From assembly GCA_947589025.1 (NCBI GenBank), contig CANQAY010000005.1:1-64000 (forward strand): 64,000 nt of DNA, read 5' to 3'. The DNA is from an uncultured Clostridia bacterium (GTDB lineage: Bacteria; Bacillota; Clostridia; Christensenellales; UBA1242). The translations under genes and the position numbers were made by a program. This document shows, piece by piece, positions 51,001 through 58,475 of the stretch (positions are counted from its first letter, which is position 1; each line of letters starts with the position of its first letter). The notes under the pieces were generated by a model that made no database searches, had not been told where the DNA came from, and saw only the letters and a program-made list of their open reading frames with translations.

Positions 51001-53707
51001 TAATTTCTTGCTCGGCATCAAAATTGCTAAATGCCACAATGTCGTTGCCGGTGGAGTTGGTTTTATACATAACTTGCACGGTAAAATTGTTGGTTATTGG
51101 CAAAATGTTTTTATAATTATTTTGCAAGGTTACAACATAGCTGTTGCCGTCATAGCTAAATGGCAACGATATGCCATCCGCCACCAAATTGTTTGCGCTT
51201 TGCTCAAAATTATAATCCTTGCCATCAATTTTAATTTTTAATGCCAAAATGTATTGTGCGGTGTGATTAAACGGCGTTATTTTTAATTTATAACTATCCT
51301 CAATTTCGTAGTTAGATTTTTCATAAATTTTGTTAATAATAATTGTCTGTTCGTCAGAATTTAAATAAAAATTGTAGCCCTCACCAACTTTGGCGTTGGT
51401 TATAACGGTTATTGTGTTTTCTCCCGTTCTTTCGTTGGCAATTAAATTTAAGGTAGAGTTAAAATCAACCTCATTGCCGTTTAGTTTAACCGTGTAAGGC
51501 TTAGAAGACAAAACGCCCGCTTCTGCATTTGGGTTGTTGGCGGTTAGTTTGCTTTGCTCGCTGTTATATTTAATTGTGGCACTTTTTAGTTTGCTAACCG
51601 AAATTGCCTCAGACATTTTAGAGTTAAAATAATCCACTCCATCGCCCACCGTTCTGGCTGCAAAATTTAAAGTTTGCCCCTCATAAATTTCAATGTTAAA
51701 ATAGTTGTTGGTAAAATTGTTTTTAAATTCGCCACCGTTTAGGGTGATGTTATAGCCATAAGCGTTACTAATTGCATCAAAGTTAACTTGCATTGTTGCC
51801 GCATCCAAAACTTTTAAAGTTGGGCAATCAAGCACGGTAAATTCGCGCTTTGCCATGGCATCGTTAAACACCGAAAAAGTGTGCACGCCATCGCCTTCCA
51901 CCTTAACGCAAATTGAATAGGTTTTGGTTTGGTAAAATTCATCGTCAGTGTCAATATACACGCTATCGCCATCGTAGGTTTTTGTGTTTTCGCCATCCGA
52001 AACAACAAAACTTATTTGTGCCGATTGATTAACCAAAGTTTTTTCAACCGACGCAGTTTGCTCAGCCATGTTAATGTTTAAAATTTCTTCAAGTTGGGTA
52101 AAGGCTATGCCGCTTGGCTCACTATCAAAACACGCTTGGCCTTCGCCCATTGGTTTGCCCAAATGTTTAACATAAATTGTGTGCCTGCCCGAAGCAATGT
52201 AAAAATCTTTAAACGTTTTAAAATTTACGCTAAATTTATTTTCTTTATTTTCACCCGAAGTTATGGTGTGTGCAATGTCGTCTATATAAACTAAATATTC
52301 ATCTTCTGCTTCGCTATCAAAAGTTAGCACATGGTCTTTTAAATTTGCATAAGTTAGGCTAACTTCTGCCTGCTTTGTAATTTCAATTTGCGCATTGTCC
52401 GATGCTAGGTAATAAATGCCATTATCCTGCCCTGCCATTGCGCTAACGGTTACAACATATTGCCCACTTTCTTTGCCGTCAAACTTAATTTGATTGGCGC
52501 TAGAAACAGTGGTTGTGGTTTTGCCGTTATGTTGCTCGTTAATTTCATAGTTGTCAGTTCCGTCCCACAAAATTGTGTTGTTTAGCGTGCTTAAAACTGG
52601 GGCGGCTTTTTTGCTAAATTCAACTTCAATTTTTGTTTCGGTTGTGGCGGTGTTAAAAACAAATTCGTCAACAACTGGCTCAACTAAAACGGTGTAAACA
52701 GCCTCGGCTTCAATTAAATTAAATTTGGTTAAATTGGTTAAATTAAAGCTGTTATTTTCTGCCGTGGCGGTTTCAAAAACGCTGCCCAAATTTTTTATTG
52801 TTATGTTAAAGTTAACATCCGCATCCGCCCAACTAATTACATTGCCCGAAAATTGTGCACTAAACGCAGGCAACACATTTAGCGGCAAATTAATGCTGTT
52901 GCCAAAATAAGTTACGCCCTCGCTTTTGGTTTTAAATTCGCCCGCAATTTTAACATTAACATTTTTGCCGGCAAATTTAGGGTCAAGTGCGGTTAAATCC
53001 ACCCCGTCTTGCAGGGTTAAAGTTGGCAAAGTTTCGTCATCTAAACTTATAATGTAATTAACATCATCTCGCACATCAAAACTAAGTTTGCCCGCTTTAA
53101 TGCTTGCGTTGGAAATTGCAAAAACACAATATTCGCCCGACCAATCCGAACTTTCAAACACTTTGCTGCCCGCCGCCGCATTTGCTTTAACTTTTAAGGT
53201 TAAAAGGTCGGCAGAAAATCTATTTACCAAACCTTGCAAATCTATTTGAGTTTCTGCAACATTAAATTCATTTTCGTTAACCACTAAAGTGTAATCGTTA
53301 GCGTAAGGCACTGGGCTTATGTAAATTTGTTGTGTTGCCTCGTTAAAACTTAAGCTTGGGGTTTTAATTTTGCTAGGCTCGTTTAAAACGGTTACATTAA
53401 TTGCACTTTCAATTGCTTCATTTTGGGTTGCCCTAACTTTAATTAGCGCATTGCCCTGACTTATTGCCTCAATTTCTTTGCCATTAATTTTAACAATGTT
53501 TTCGTCGGAAGAAATTAAATAATAATCAGACGAATAGGTTGGGTAAACTTCCACTGTGGGAGTAAAGCGCTCACCAACAAGCAAATTAATTTCGTCATCT
53601 AAAAAATTAATATCTTCAACAATGGGTTTTTGTTCGCACCCAAAAAACATCAGGCCCGCCAAGGCCAAAATTATAAACACAAAAATTTTAGCTTTTGTTT
53701 TAGACAT
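45092..53707 (-). CDS. Giant Ig/Fn3-like and GLUG lipoprotein, 2,871 aa
   Basis: Residues 1-24 are a lipoprotein signal (MSKTKAKIFVFIILALAGLMFFGC; Cys 24). Residues about 30-110 are a bacterial Ig-like (Big2-type) domain (INLLVGERFTPTVEVYPTYSSDYYLISSDENIVKI, written here only to place it; key marks are the VGE and P-T-Y-S-S-D). From about 115 to 2,450 come many beta-sandwich repeats of Fn3-like type with an L-x-W-x-x-V-x-x-A-x-x-Y-x-V pattern (GVLTWAAVDNAKNYTIEI; SITWQDVNSAQGYKVNL). At about 2,480 the motif GTDSEPYLIKTAQELLNV opens a GLUG beta-helix domain to the C-terminus (FGLFNKLLSQATVCDLTI; LGAIAGKAENVTIEGALVG; GGMVAIGNNVTISNT). It is probably a long surface fibre with lipid at its base. 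SD AAGGGGG. The promoter resembles that of the 544-aa gene. The sipW-like gene overlaps its end. Confidence 0.88.
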   Translation of the reverse strand: MSKTKAKIFVFIILALAGLMFFGCEQKPIVEDINFLDDEINLLVGERFTPTVEVYPTYSSDYYLISSDENIVKINGKEIEAISQGNALIKVRATQNEAIESAINVTVLNEPSKIKTPSLSFNEATQQIYISPVPYANDYTLVVNENEFNVAETQIDLQGLVNRFSADLLTLKVKANAAAGSKVFESSDWSGEYCVFAISNASIKAGKLSFDVRDDVNYIISLDDETLPTLTLQDGVDLTALDPKFAGKNVNVKIAGEFKTKSEGVTYFGNSINLPLNVLPAFSAQFSGNVISWADADVNFNITIKNLGSVFETATAENNSFNLTNLTKFNLIEAEAVYTVLVEPVVDEFVFNTATTETKIEVEFSKKAAPVLSTLNNTILWDGTDNYEINEQHNGKTTTTVSSANQIKFDGKESGQYVVTVSAMAGQDNGIYYLASDNAQIEITKQAEVSLTYANLKDHVLTFDSEAEDEYLVYIDDIAHTITSGENKENKFSVNFKTFKDFYIASGRHTIYVKHLGKPMGEGQACFDSEPSGIAFTQLEEILNINMAEQTASVEKTLVNQSAQISFVVSDGENTKTYDGDSVYIDTDDEFYQTKTYSICVKVEGDGVHTFSVFNDAMAKREFTVLDCPTLKVLDAATMQVNFDAISNAYGYNITLNGGEFKNNFTNNYFNIEIYEGQTLNFAARTVGDGVDYFNSKMSEAISVSKLKSATIKYNSEQSKLTANNPNAEAGVLSSKPYTVKLNGNEVDFNSTLNLIANERTGENTITVITNAKVGEGYNFYLNSDEQTIIINKIYEKSNYEIEDSYKLKITPFNHTAQYILALKIKIDGKDYNFEQSANNLVADGISLPFSYDGNSYVVTLQNNYKNILPITNNFTVQVMYKTNSTGNDIVAFSNFDAEQEISLISAPNVLRENQEILISNLETRKIENYKLLLNGEVLDSFEGVANNDYIRINIDNLTNLLEENSLQAIILNPEPNGKLTIANMSGEFKFRRLPKTELVASKNNGGEDNSVVLSYSAQLDGIEADIKYILTAYQKQADSTNEIKSMQFTTASNSIRVDDITDANDYEGIIYFTLKLLSSASFEDVQLFDSLVSDEVELEKLITCNNVGVDGNNLTFSIASEFVAGYDVYKQLESGQYEKINKELILTNEFDLQNEVGSFNVVVRAVAVGSAGAVKYTNSNLSSPINITKIGKPDVKTENGEIVVYLPADVQALLKDDNANCYIIVKNVTTNKTFKLALTSESLREKTHYESYIIDPSSVLNYNDLAGQLSREQFTFAIQIEPAEETSSYFINSNELAYEAYGVFAPLNLNKQSSPTEDDESLDSINWQPNEQNKLNEEDVNSGYVFKLTYDEETYYSYDDKLKYKEGENYYSYNLIIANNSIKFPYGYDADGNGRVDDSEVVFKAGAYSFAVRSVPSARTDVNLLCSVYSYSYEFTILNEPNVYVVKGSLAWDGQANATSYKVTVYNHDFTSIINRYSLAAETTLFDFSNPDFTDGLYAVTVQAISTKSNVLNSRTTEKLYVYRMQTANAVLIDDGSIVIEANKFFNYAELEFVDANNRITKFEYNNTEFADSQMTTLSSIASFKSATEKEIAILTATRKYIITINDSAVLSLLQGGNYSVNVRLRGNNNANLPIISSSQATNLSSLTATKLKTSLTQVGKGQFKFLINTNDININSPITTTLDLNYNFKGETNEFLNHAPFYKIVVSITNTTTHTKNDYEIYALDYYAFKSEIDKPNSLLKANENYVLNEFDGLYGKFIYKIGDSSIFFNIFENNTINLNSDSVFYYPINCTLNKETGSYTYSSSNYATIPVAQGGTISLAASVLGGDSVENLGYLTSDYSNAENFTRYEEITATGESGLLKFRNLQPTRDGGVIDYPVYELRIYKNGVMSNPTIIYLYYSGKEEEAKKITGNTNNLYLEITNKEISDYIIYDISRYLDVGDNVIRIKTLAGYGTGSSAEEANYLLDAKDPTTEYTCYKLGDVIFALENGELAANVAYTNNRRTNYANYYEITLESGDAAFAKYVININDKSNPNVRVEGNKFYYIVPKNPAAGFNLQPNASYSVKVRAMGGDNANLINGDYYKTADEDFVLNFQKIDGLSEQEGAAITVKDGALSWVNTTENPNITLKITAQDTVGQIYTILVPLSNESSYKLLDTYSVVGSREQITLDGSQTLLVQIMVRGNSVNLVSSDYSNAVKVIRLNRIENSSIVSYNGVLTWAAVDNAKNYTIEIQGADNKTYLSDKAEFSFDDIDLPVGNYYVYITANGNDSVLTSARSLATRQFVKLDVVKSVSVQGNSITWQDVNSAQGYKVNLVYTGPDGGEINHIETVTENQLVLPDNLSGAFTIKIRAVGYEEGFVFNGNEAEFENEIVRPQPIGEIYYDAAHSVYYWTAPTDAQDGDSFIISYTVQKFKLQGGDIVTESALVSETTSYKTYNNYYYFEPTTMGIYTSVSVKVVRGGVYSSIKTFSASQTINMFSAGEGTDSEPYLIKTAQELLNVSLKPNMKFKLIETINFASLQEEIISRIANGYLIANEFSGTLYGNNNAILLPSMEINDVNSFGLFNKLLSQATVCDLTIGENSQPTNITINANNLTGNMFYGVLAAQINNATIKNVNINNVVINLAGSTQEAPSIYLGAIAGKAENVTIEGALVGSADYVGFTVNYGLSTIGTSYIAGLIGEAINSNITLYNVDSSSTKNSTVNFVLTSTSSSRINSVAGAVAHFKADNNSYGIKNCEVTINFEGINPINLGGIVANAEKLTIESCTVTGKISESRSGRELNVGGMVAIGNNVTISNTKCNVNFEFNLLNLNNIYLGVVAGKLTNNSTVTACTTNIQNVAEQTSISGTKVNLGAVGNKDGNCQVELNYLNG

Positions 53708-53755
53708 ACAATTTCCCCCTTAAAACTGCAATCCAATTTAAATTTATTTAAAAAT

Positions 53756-53784
53756 AGTTTATCACAATAAAAATTTTTTATCAA
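53756..53784 (-). promoter_or_regulatory. Promoter of the 2,871-aa lipoprotein gene
   Basis: Minus strand: TTGATA (53784-53779), 17 bp, TAAACT (53761-53756). The spacer begins AAAAATTTTTATTGTG, nearly identical to the promoter at 3186-3214. Confidence 0.65.
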
Positions 53785-53920
53785 ATAATTAACACACTTT
53801 TTTATAATTTATATTATAAAAATAATAAGCAAATTTGCTGTTTAAAAATTTAAAAAATTTAAGTTTTGGCGCGTTAAAATTGTTAAAATTTTTAATTTAT
53901 TTTTATATTTTTGCATTTTG

Positions 53921-53949
53921 TTGACAAAATTTAATAATTGCCCTATAAT
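53921..53949 (+). promoter_or_regulatory. Sigma-A promoter of cysS
   Basis: TTGACA (53921-53926), 17 bp, TATAAT (53944-53949); both hexamers are consensus. There is no T-box leader. Confidence 0.88.
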
Positions 53950-53970
53950 AAAACAAATAAAAGGATGTTT

Positions 53971-55362
53971 ATGGAACTTAAAATTTACAATTCGCTTACA
54001 AGAAAAAAACAGGCGTTAAAGCCAATTAACAACACGGTTAATTATTATTTTTGCGGCCCAACCGTTTATTGGTTTCAGCACATTGGCAACATGCGCGCAT
54101 TTTTTGTTATGGATAGCGTTAGGCGTGCCGTTAAATATTTGGGTTACAACATCAATCAGGTTATGAACATTACCGACGTTGGGCATATGACAAGCGACGC
54201 GGATGAGGGCGAAGATAAAATGGAGCTTGCCAGCAAGCGCGAACATAAAACGCCTGAGCAAGTTGCCGCTTTTTATTGGAATGTTTGCTTTAACGATATG
54301 AAAGAGCTTAATATTGAAACGCCCGAACACATTTGCCCTGCCACAAGCGTAATTAGTGAAATTATTGCCTTTGTTAAGAAAATTCTAGATAACGGCTATG
54401 GCTATATTACTGAAAACGGCGTGTATTATGACACAAGCAAATGCCCAAATTATGGTGCACTTGGCGGCATGAATCAAAATGAAAAACAGTTTGGCGCCCG
54501 CATTGAAGTGGATAGCTTTAAGCGCAACCCGGCAGATTTTGTGCTGTGGGTTAAGGCAAGGGATAATCACATCCAGCGTTGGGATAGCCCTTGGGGTGTT
54601 GGTTACCCCGGCTGGCATATAGAATGCAGCGCAATTGGCAACAAATTTTTGGGTGAACATATTGATATTCACGGCGGCGGGGTTGAACACAAAACCGTGC
54701 ATCACGAAAATGAAATTGCCCAAAATTATGCCATGTGCGGGCATCAAGTTGTAGATGTTTGGTTCCATTTGGAGCATTTAATGTTCAATGGCGGCAAAAT
54801 GAGTAAATCGTCTGGCGGCATTTACACTTTGGCACAAATTAAAGAAAAGGGCTTTAGTCCAATGGATTTGCGCATGTTTTATTTAACTGCGCACTATTCA
54901 AAGCCACAAAATTTCACTTTTGAAGCGCTAAACAATGCAAAAGAAAGTTTAAATAATCTAAAAAAATTGTTAATTAAACACAAAAATGGGCAAAATAAAA
55001 TAGAAAAAGCCCAAATTGCCGCATTAAAAGAAAAATTTAGTTCGTTCGTTGCGGATGATGTTAATAGCCCTCTTGCCCTATCTGTTGTGTGGGATGCATT
55101 AAAAAATTATAAAGATAGCAAAGATATTTACAATTTGGTGCTGGATTTTGACCGCTTTTTAGGCCTTAAATTAAATGAGGTAAGGGAAGAAGAAAAACTA
55201 GCCATTCCGCAAACAATAATAGATATCGCCGAACAGCGCAAACTGGCAAGGCTAAATAAAGACTACGCTTTAAGTGACAAATTGCGCGATGAAATTGCCG
55301 CACTTGGCTACACAATTTTAGATAAACCTAAAAATGAATATGAAATAATTAAGAGCAAATAA
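53971..55362 (+). CDS. cysS: Cysteinyl-tRNA synthetase
   Basis: 463-aa class I synthetase. The start at 53971 (MELKIYNSLTRKKQALKP) follows AAAGGA; an ATG two codons earlier is also possible, and the longer in-frame TTG at 53938 lies inside the promoter and is rejected. The zinc-binding Cys is in YYFCGPTVYWFQHIGNMRAF (about 20-40), with HIGN as the class I HIGH motif. Further zinc ligands are in WHIECSAI and HGGGVEHKTVHHENEIAQ. KMSKS is intact (GGKMSKSSGG, about residue 270). The C-terminal helical anticodon-binding part ends RDEIAALGYTILDKPKNEYE. It is expressed alone, with its own promoter and terminator. Confidence 0.97.
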   Translation: MELKIYNSLTRKKQALKPINNTVNYYFCGPTVYWFQHIGNMRAFFVMDSVRRAVKYLGYNINQVMNITDVGHMTSDADEGEDKMELASKREHKTPEQVAAFYWNVCFNDMKELNIETPEHICPATSVISEIIAFVKKILDNGYGYITENGVYYDTSKCPNYGALGGMNQNEKQFGARIEVDSFKRNPADFVLWVKARDNHIQRWDSPWGVGYPGWHIECSAIGNKFLGEHIDIHGGGVEHKTVHHENEIAQNYAMCGHQVVDVWFHLEHLMFNGGKMSKSSGGIYTLAQIKEKGFSPMDLRMFYLTAHYSKPQNFTFEALNNAKESLNNLKKLLIKHKNGQNKIEKAQIAALKEKFSSFVADDVNSPLALSVVWDALKNYKDSKDIYNLVLDFDRFLGLKLNEVREEEKLAIPQTIIDIAEQRKLARLNKDYALSDKLRDEIAALGYTILDKPKNEYEIIKSK

Positions 55363-55376
55363 CTGCTCTTTTTTAT
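55351..55376 (+). terminator. Terminator of cysS
   Basis: AAGAGCA AATAAC TGCTCTT followed by TTTTAT; it includes the stop codon. Confidence 0.8.
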
Positions 55377-55408
55377 TCTAGTTTAAAAAAAATAATCATA
55401 TATTAATT

Positions 55409-55870
55409 ATGAATTATAACGATTTTCCTATTTTAAATGAAAATGAATATAAATTTTTAGAAAATAAATATAATAATAAAAAATATTTTAATAGAGAAGA
55501 AAATATTTACATTATTTTTTCCATGCTAAACGACTGCATAAACGCCGCACCCTTTTTGTTGTTGGAAGTGAATGCGCCAATTAAAGATTGCTTGATTGAC
55601 GTTAAGGCGCAACTAGAAAAAATAAATGAAAATTTAACCGCAATTTTTAATTTTAAAGAAAATAAAAAAGAAATTAAAAAAATAAATTTATTTAATTTTT
55701 TAAAAAATATTGCAATTTTACAAAAAAATATAATAAATTGGCATAAAAATGAACAAAAAGAATATTTTAAGCAATTTAGTTATGGATTAATTGAAACATT
55801 AAACGATATATTTTTAAGGCTAACAACCCAGTTAGAAATCGCTAATTTTAGGCTGTTTAAGTTTATGTAA
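55409..55870 (+). CDS. Hypothetical helical protein, 153 aa
   Basis: Not recognised. It is extremely AT-rich in codon use, with Asn, Lys, Ile and Phe dominant. Predicted as an all-helical soluble protein (for example CLIDVKAQLEKINENLTAIFNF at about 68-89 and FSYGLIETLNDIFLRLTTQLEIANF near 125-148). No SD is seen; TATATT lies four bases before the ATG at 55409. It follows the cysS terminator by 33 bp, so it probably has its own weak promoter. It is likely real because the frame is open with sensible amphipathic periodicity, but support is modest. Confidence 0.5.
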   Translation: MNYNDFPILNENEYKFLENKYNNKKYFNREENIYIIFSMLNDCINAAPFLLLEVNAPIKDCLIDVKAQLEKINENLTAIFNFKENKKEIKKINLFNFLKNIAILQKNIINWHKNEQKEYFKQFSYGLIETLNDIFLRLTTQLEIANFRLFKFM

Positions 55871-55945
55871 CGGCTTTTTATTTATTAAAAGCAAAAAAAT
55901 AAATAAAAATAATTTAATTAAATTAAAAAATTTTTATTTTTTTAA

Positions 55946-56749
55946 CTATAAATTAAAAATTAACTTAATTTTTTGTTTTTTAAATAAATTTTTAATATAT
56001 TTAATTAAATTTTCTTTCAATTTATTAATATTGTCAATTTTTTGTTTGCTGCTTAGTGTGGTTTGCTTATCGTTTTCTTCTGCCAAACTAAGGTTAACAA
56101 AATTGAAATGGAATGCCACTGAATTTATTTTATTGTTTTTAACAAAATTTAATAAAAATAATAAATTATTTTTTAAAATATTTAAAAAATTAATAAAATT
56201 AACATCATTTTTTATATTTTTATTATTAAAAATAATTAAATTAAAATATTTTTTATTATAAATTATTTTTGCAATATATTTACAATTTAAATTATATGCG
56301 GGTGTAATGTATGGCTCATCAAAATTTAGCCTGCCGGCGTTTGCCCTAAAAAGTTTAAGCAAATTTGCCTTAAACTCCAGCCCCGCTTTTAAAATTATTT
56401 CATTATCTATGTTAAAATTTGCAAGCTCGTCAATGTTTTCAAACAAGGTGTTAGATATAATTACAACTAAATCCGCATTTAAATTTAAAATATTGTTGCA
56501 AAAGGCAATGTTGTTTTTAAATTTTAAATTGTTAATGTCAATTTCGTTTATTTTGTTAACTTTACTTAAAAATTTGTTTTGCGCAACAAGCAATTTATCT
56601 TCCACGCTCTCTTCTGCCCGCATCAAAAATAGGGCGCGAAACAAATTATCTTTTTCTTGTTCGGTTAAATTGGCATTTATTGGCATTTCCGCATCCTTAA
56701 TTAATAAAAGCAACAAATCTTGTTTTAATTCATTCAATTCGCTTAACAT
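55946..56749 (-). CDS. Degenerate Zn-type macrodomain protein (protein-ADP-ribose hydrolase-like)
   Basis: 267 aa. Residues about 25-65 (NLTEQEKDNLFRALFLMRAEESVEDKLLVAQNKFL) match the N-terminal extension of zinc-containing macrodomain hydrolases of the SAV0325 type (R-A-L-x-x-x-R ... Q-x-x-x-L). Then ADLVVIISNTLFENI stands where the family has V-D-A-I-V-N-A-A-N, and AGLEFKANLLKLFRANAGRL...EPYITPAYNLNCKYIAKII matches the A-G-x-x-L ... T-P-A-Y-N-L-P-x-K-Y-V helix and strand. The zinc-ligand segment (G-C-F-x-P-x-H-x-C-I-D-N) is missing, so activity is doubtful. The ATG at 56749 was chosen over TTG 56767 because TATAAT lies six bases upstream. The gene is much more AT-rich than its neighbours. 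Confidence 0.6.
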   Translation of the reverse strand: MLSELNELKQDLLLLLIKDAEMPINANLTEQEKDNLFRALFLMRAEESVEDKLLVAQNKFLSKVNKINEIDINNLKFKNNIAFCNNILNLNADLVVIISNTLFENIDELANFNIDNEIILKAGLEFKANLLKLFRANAGRLNFDEPYITPAYNLNCKYIAKIIYNKKYFNLIIFNNKNIKNDVNFINFLNILKNNLLFLLNFVKNNKINSVAFHFNFVNLSLAEENDKQTTLSSKQKIDNINKLKENLIKYIKNLFKKQKIKLIFNL

Positions 56750-56755
56750 ATTAAA

Positions 56756-56784
56756 ATTATACAACAAAATGATAATTTTTACAA
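56756..56784 (-). promoter_or_regulatory. Promoter of the macrodomain-like gene
   Basis: Minus strand: TTGTAA (56784-56779), 17 bp, TATAAT (56761-56756); the ATG follows after six bases, so the mRNA is predicted to be leaderless. Confidence 0.55.
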
Positions 56785-56823
56785 ATTTTTAACATTAATT
56801 TGCAACTTTTAATATTAAAATAT

Positions 56824-57915
56824 ATGGAAAACAAAATTTGTGTTTACGCAATTTGCAAAAATGAAATTAAGTTTGCCGAGCGCTTTTTTGCCTCGGTTAA
56901 AGAGGCGGATTACGTTTGCGTGTTGGATACTGGCAGCACGGACGGAACTTACGAAAAATTTAAAGAACTTGGTGCAATATGCAAACAAAAAAAATATAAA
57001 AACTTTCGCTTTGACGTTGCCCGAAACGATAGCATGGCACTTATTCCGCCCGACGCCGACATTTGCGTTTGCGTTGATATAGACGAATATTTTAACCCGG
57101 GCTGGAGCAAAATTTTAAAAGAAAACTGGCGCGCCGGCGTTGGGCGGGCAAGATACAGATACACTTGGAATTTTAACCCGGATGGCAGCGAAGGTGTGGT
57201 TTTTATGGCGGATAAAATTCACAAGCGGGGCGCATATAAATGGGTTTACCCCGTGCACGAGGTTTTATCCCCCACCACAAAAGAAAATTTAAAATTTATT
57301 GACCTGCCAACCATTCAACTTAACCACAAGGCGGACGACACGAAATCTCGCAAAAGCTATTTGCCACTATTAGAACTCAGCGTTAAAGAAAACCCAAATG
57401 ACGACCGCAACATGCACTATTTAGGGCGCGAATATATGTTTAACAAACAATACGATTTGGCAATTGAAACGCTAATCCGCCACCTAAACATGCCATCCTC
57501 CCGCTGGGATATAGAGCGTTGCGCCAGCCTTAGATACATTGCCAACTGCTATAAGCACAAGGGCGATTTTGAAAATGAAGAAAGCCACTTGCTTTTAGCC
57601 TCACTTGAATGCAACTATGTGCGCGAGCCATATTTTGAACTTGGCGCGTTTTACTTTGAACACAAGCAATATTTAAAAGCCGCCTTTATGTTTAGCGAAA
57701 TGTTAAAGATAACCAACCGCTATCTTAATTATATGAGTTCGCCCGCCTGCTGGGGCAGCCTGCCTTACGATTACCTCTCCATTTGCTATTACGAACTTGG
57801 CAACTTAAAATTGGCAATAAAAAATGTGGAAATTGCCATAAGTTTAAGCGCGGACGAACGCCTAAAACAAAACAAGCAAATTTTTGTTAACAAGTTAAAT
57901 GAAAATAAAAAATAG
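56824..57915 (+). CDS. Family 2 glycosyltransferase with TPR-like C-terminus
   Basis: 363 aa. The N-terminal GT-A domain reads ICVYAICKNEIKFAERFFAS (about 4-23), VCVLDTGSTDGTYE (about 31-44) and the metal-binding DxD-type motif VCVDIDEYFNPGW (about 85-97). The C-terminal half (about 195-355) has helical pairs of TPR character (RYIANCYKHKGDFENEESHLLLA; YFELGAFYFEHKQYLKAAFMFSEML; YELGNLKLAIKNVEIAI). Such proteins transfer sugar from a nucleotide donor to glycans or proteins in the cytoplasm; donor and acceptor are unknown. The ATG at 56824 begins a natural GT2 strand; a TTG eight codons upstream is rejected. No SD is present. Confidence 0.88.
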   Translation: MENKICVYAICKNEIKFAERFFASVKEADYVCVLDTGSTDGTYEKFKELGAICKQKKYKNFRFDVARNDSMALIPPDADICVCVDIDEYFNPGWSKILKENWRAGVGRARYRYTWNFNPDGSEGVVFMADKIHKRGAYKWVYPVHEVLSPTTKENLKFIDLPTIQLNHKADDTKSRKSYLPLLELSVKENPNDDRNMHYLGREYMFNKQYDLAIETLIRHLNMPSSRWDIERCASLRYIANCYKHKGDFENEESHLLLASLECNYVREPYFELGAFYFEHKQYLKAAFMFSEMLKITNRYLNYMSSPACWGSLPYDYLSICYYELGNLKLAIKNVEIAISLSADERLKQNKQIFVNKLNENKK

Positions 57916-57931
57916 GGCTTAAAACCCTATT
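57908..57931. terminator. Bidirectional terminator, glycosyltransferase and dut
   Basis: AAATAGGG CTTAAAA CCCTATTT flanked by A and T runs. Confidence 0.88.
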
Positions 57932-58394
57932 TTTTGTTTGTGCTGCCAAAACCACCTGTGCGCACAACATCTTTGCGCGTTTCGGCATCGTCATCCGTAA
58001 CCAAAAATTTAAAAAAGAAAATTTGCCCAATTTTATCCCCCGCCTTAATTTCGTAAGGGGTTTTGTTTAAATTATGCAACAAAAAGCCAATGTTGCCGTC
58101 ATTCGTTTCGTTATCCGCATAGTCACTTTCAATAATGCCAATGCCGTTTGCCAAAATAATGCCCCGTTTGCCCAGCCCGCTGGTGGATGCCAAAATGTAG
58201 CCCTCGTCCCTATTGCAATAGGCTTTAAAGTTAATAAACACCAATTTTGTTTGTTCGGGCGGAACGGTAACATCAATTGGAGAAAAGCAATCGTAACAAA
58301 CGGCATATTTTGTTGCCCTATAAGGCTTTTTTAGTGTTTTGGGGTCCACCCCATATTGCATAAACTGTGGTTTAACCAATTCAAACTTTCTCAT
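57927..58394 (-). CDS. dut: dUTP diphosphatase (trimeric dUTPase)
   Basis: 155 aa; hydrolyses dUTP to dUMP and pyrophosphate, keeping uracil out of DNA and feeding dTMP synthesis. The five trimeric-dUTPase motifs are visible in order: 1 ATKYAVCYDCFSP (about 27-39), 2 STSGLGKRGIILANG (about 70-84), 3 GIIESDYADNETNDGNIGF (about 85-103), 4 AGDKIGQIFFFKF (about 117-129), and 5 the C-terminal VVRTGGFGSTNK (about 143-154), whose Phe stacks on uracil. Motif 1 is off-consensus (YDC instead of YDL). The SD before ATG 58394 (AGGAGTGAGTT) is good. Confidence 0.93.
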   Translation of the reverse strand: MRKFELVKPQFMQYGVDPKTLKKPYRATKYAVCYDCFSPIDVTVPPEQTKLVFINFKAYCNRDEGYILASTSGLGKRGIILANGIGIIESDYADNETNDGNIGFLLHNLNKTPYEIKAGDKIGQIFFFKFLVTDDDAETRKDVVRTGGFGSTNKK

Positions 58395-58451
58395 AACTCA
58401 CTCCTTAATTTATTATAGCAAATTGGCACAAAAAACTCAAGCGCAATGCAA

Positions 58452-58475
58452 CAAAAAAACAGCAAAAGCTGTTTA
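58452..58475 (-). terminator. Terminator of the 131-aa gene
   Basis: Minus strand: AACAGC TTTT GCTGTT TTTTTG, overlapping the stop codon. Confidence 0.75.
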
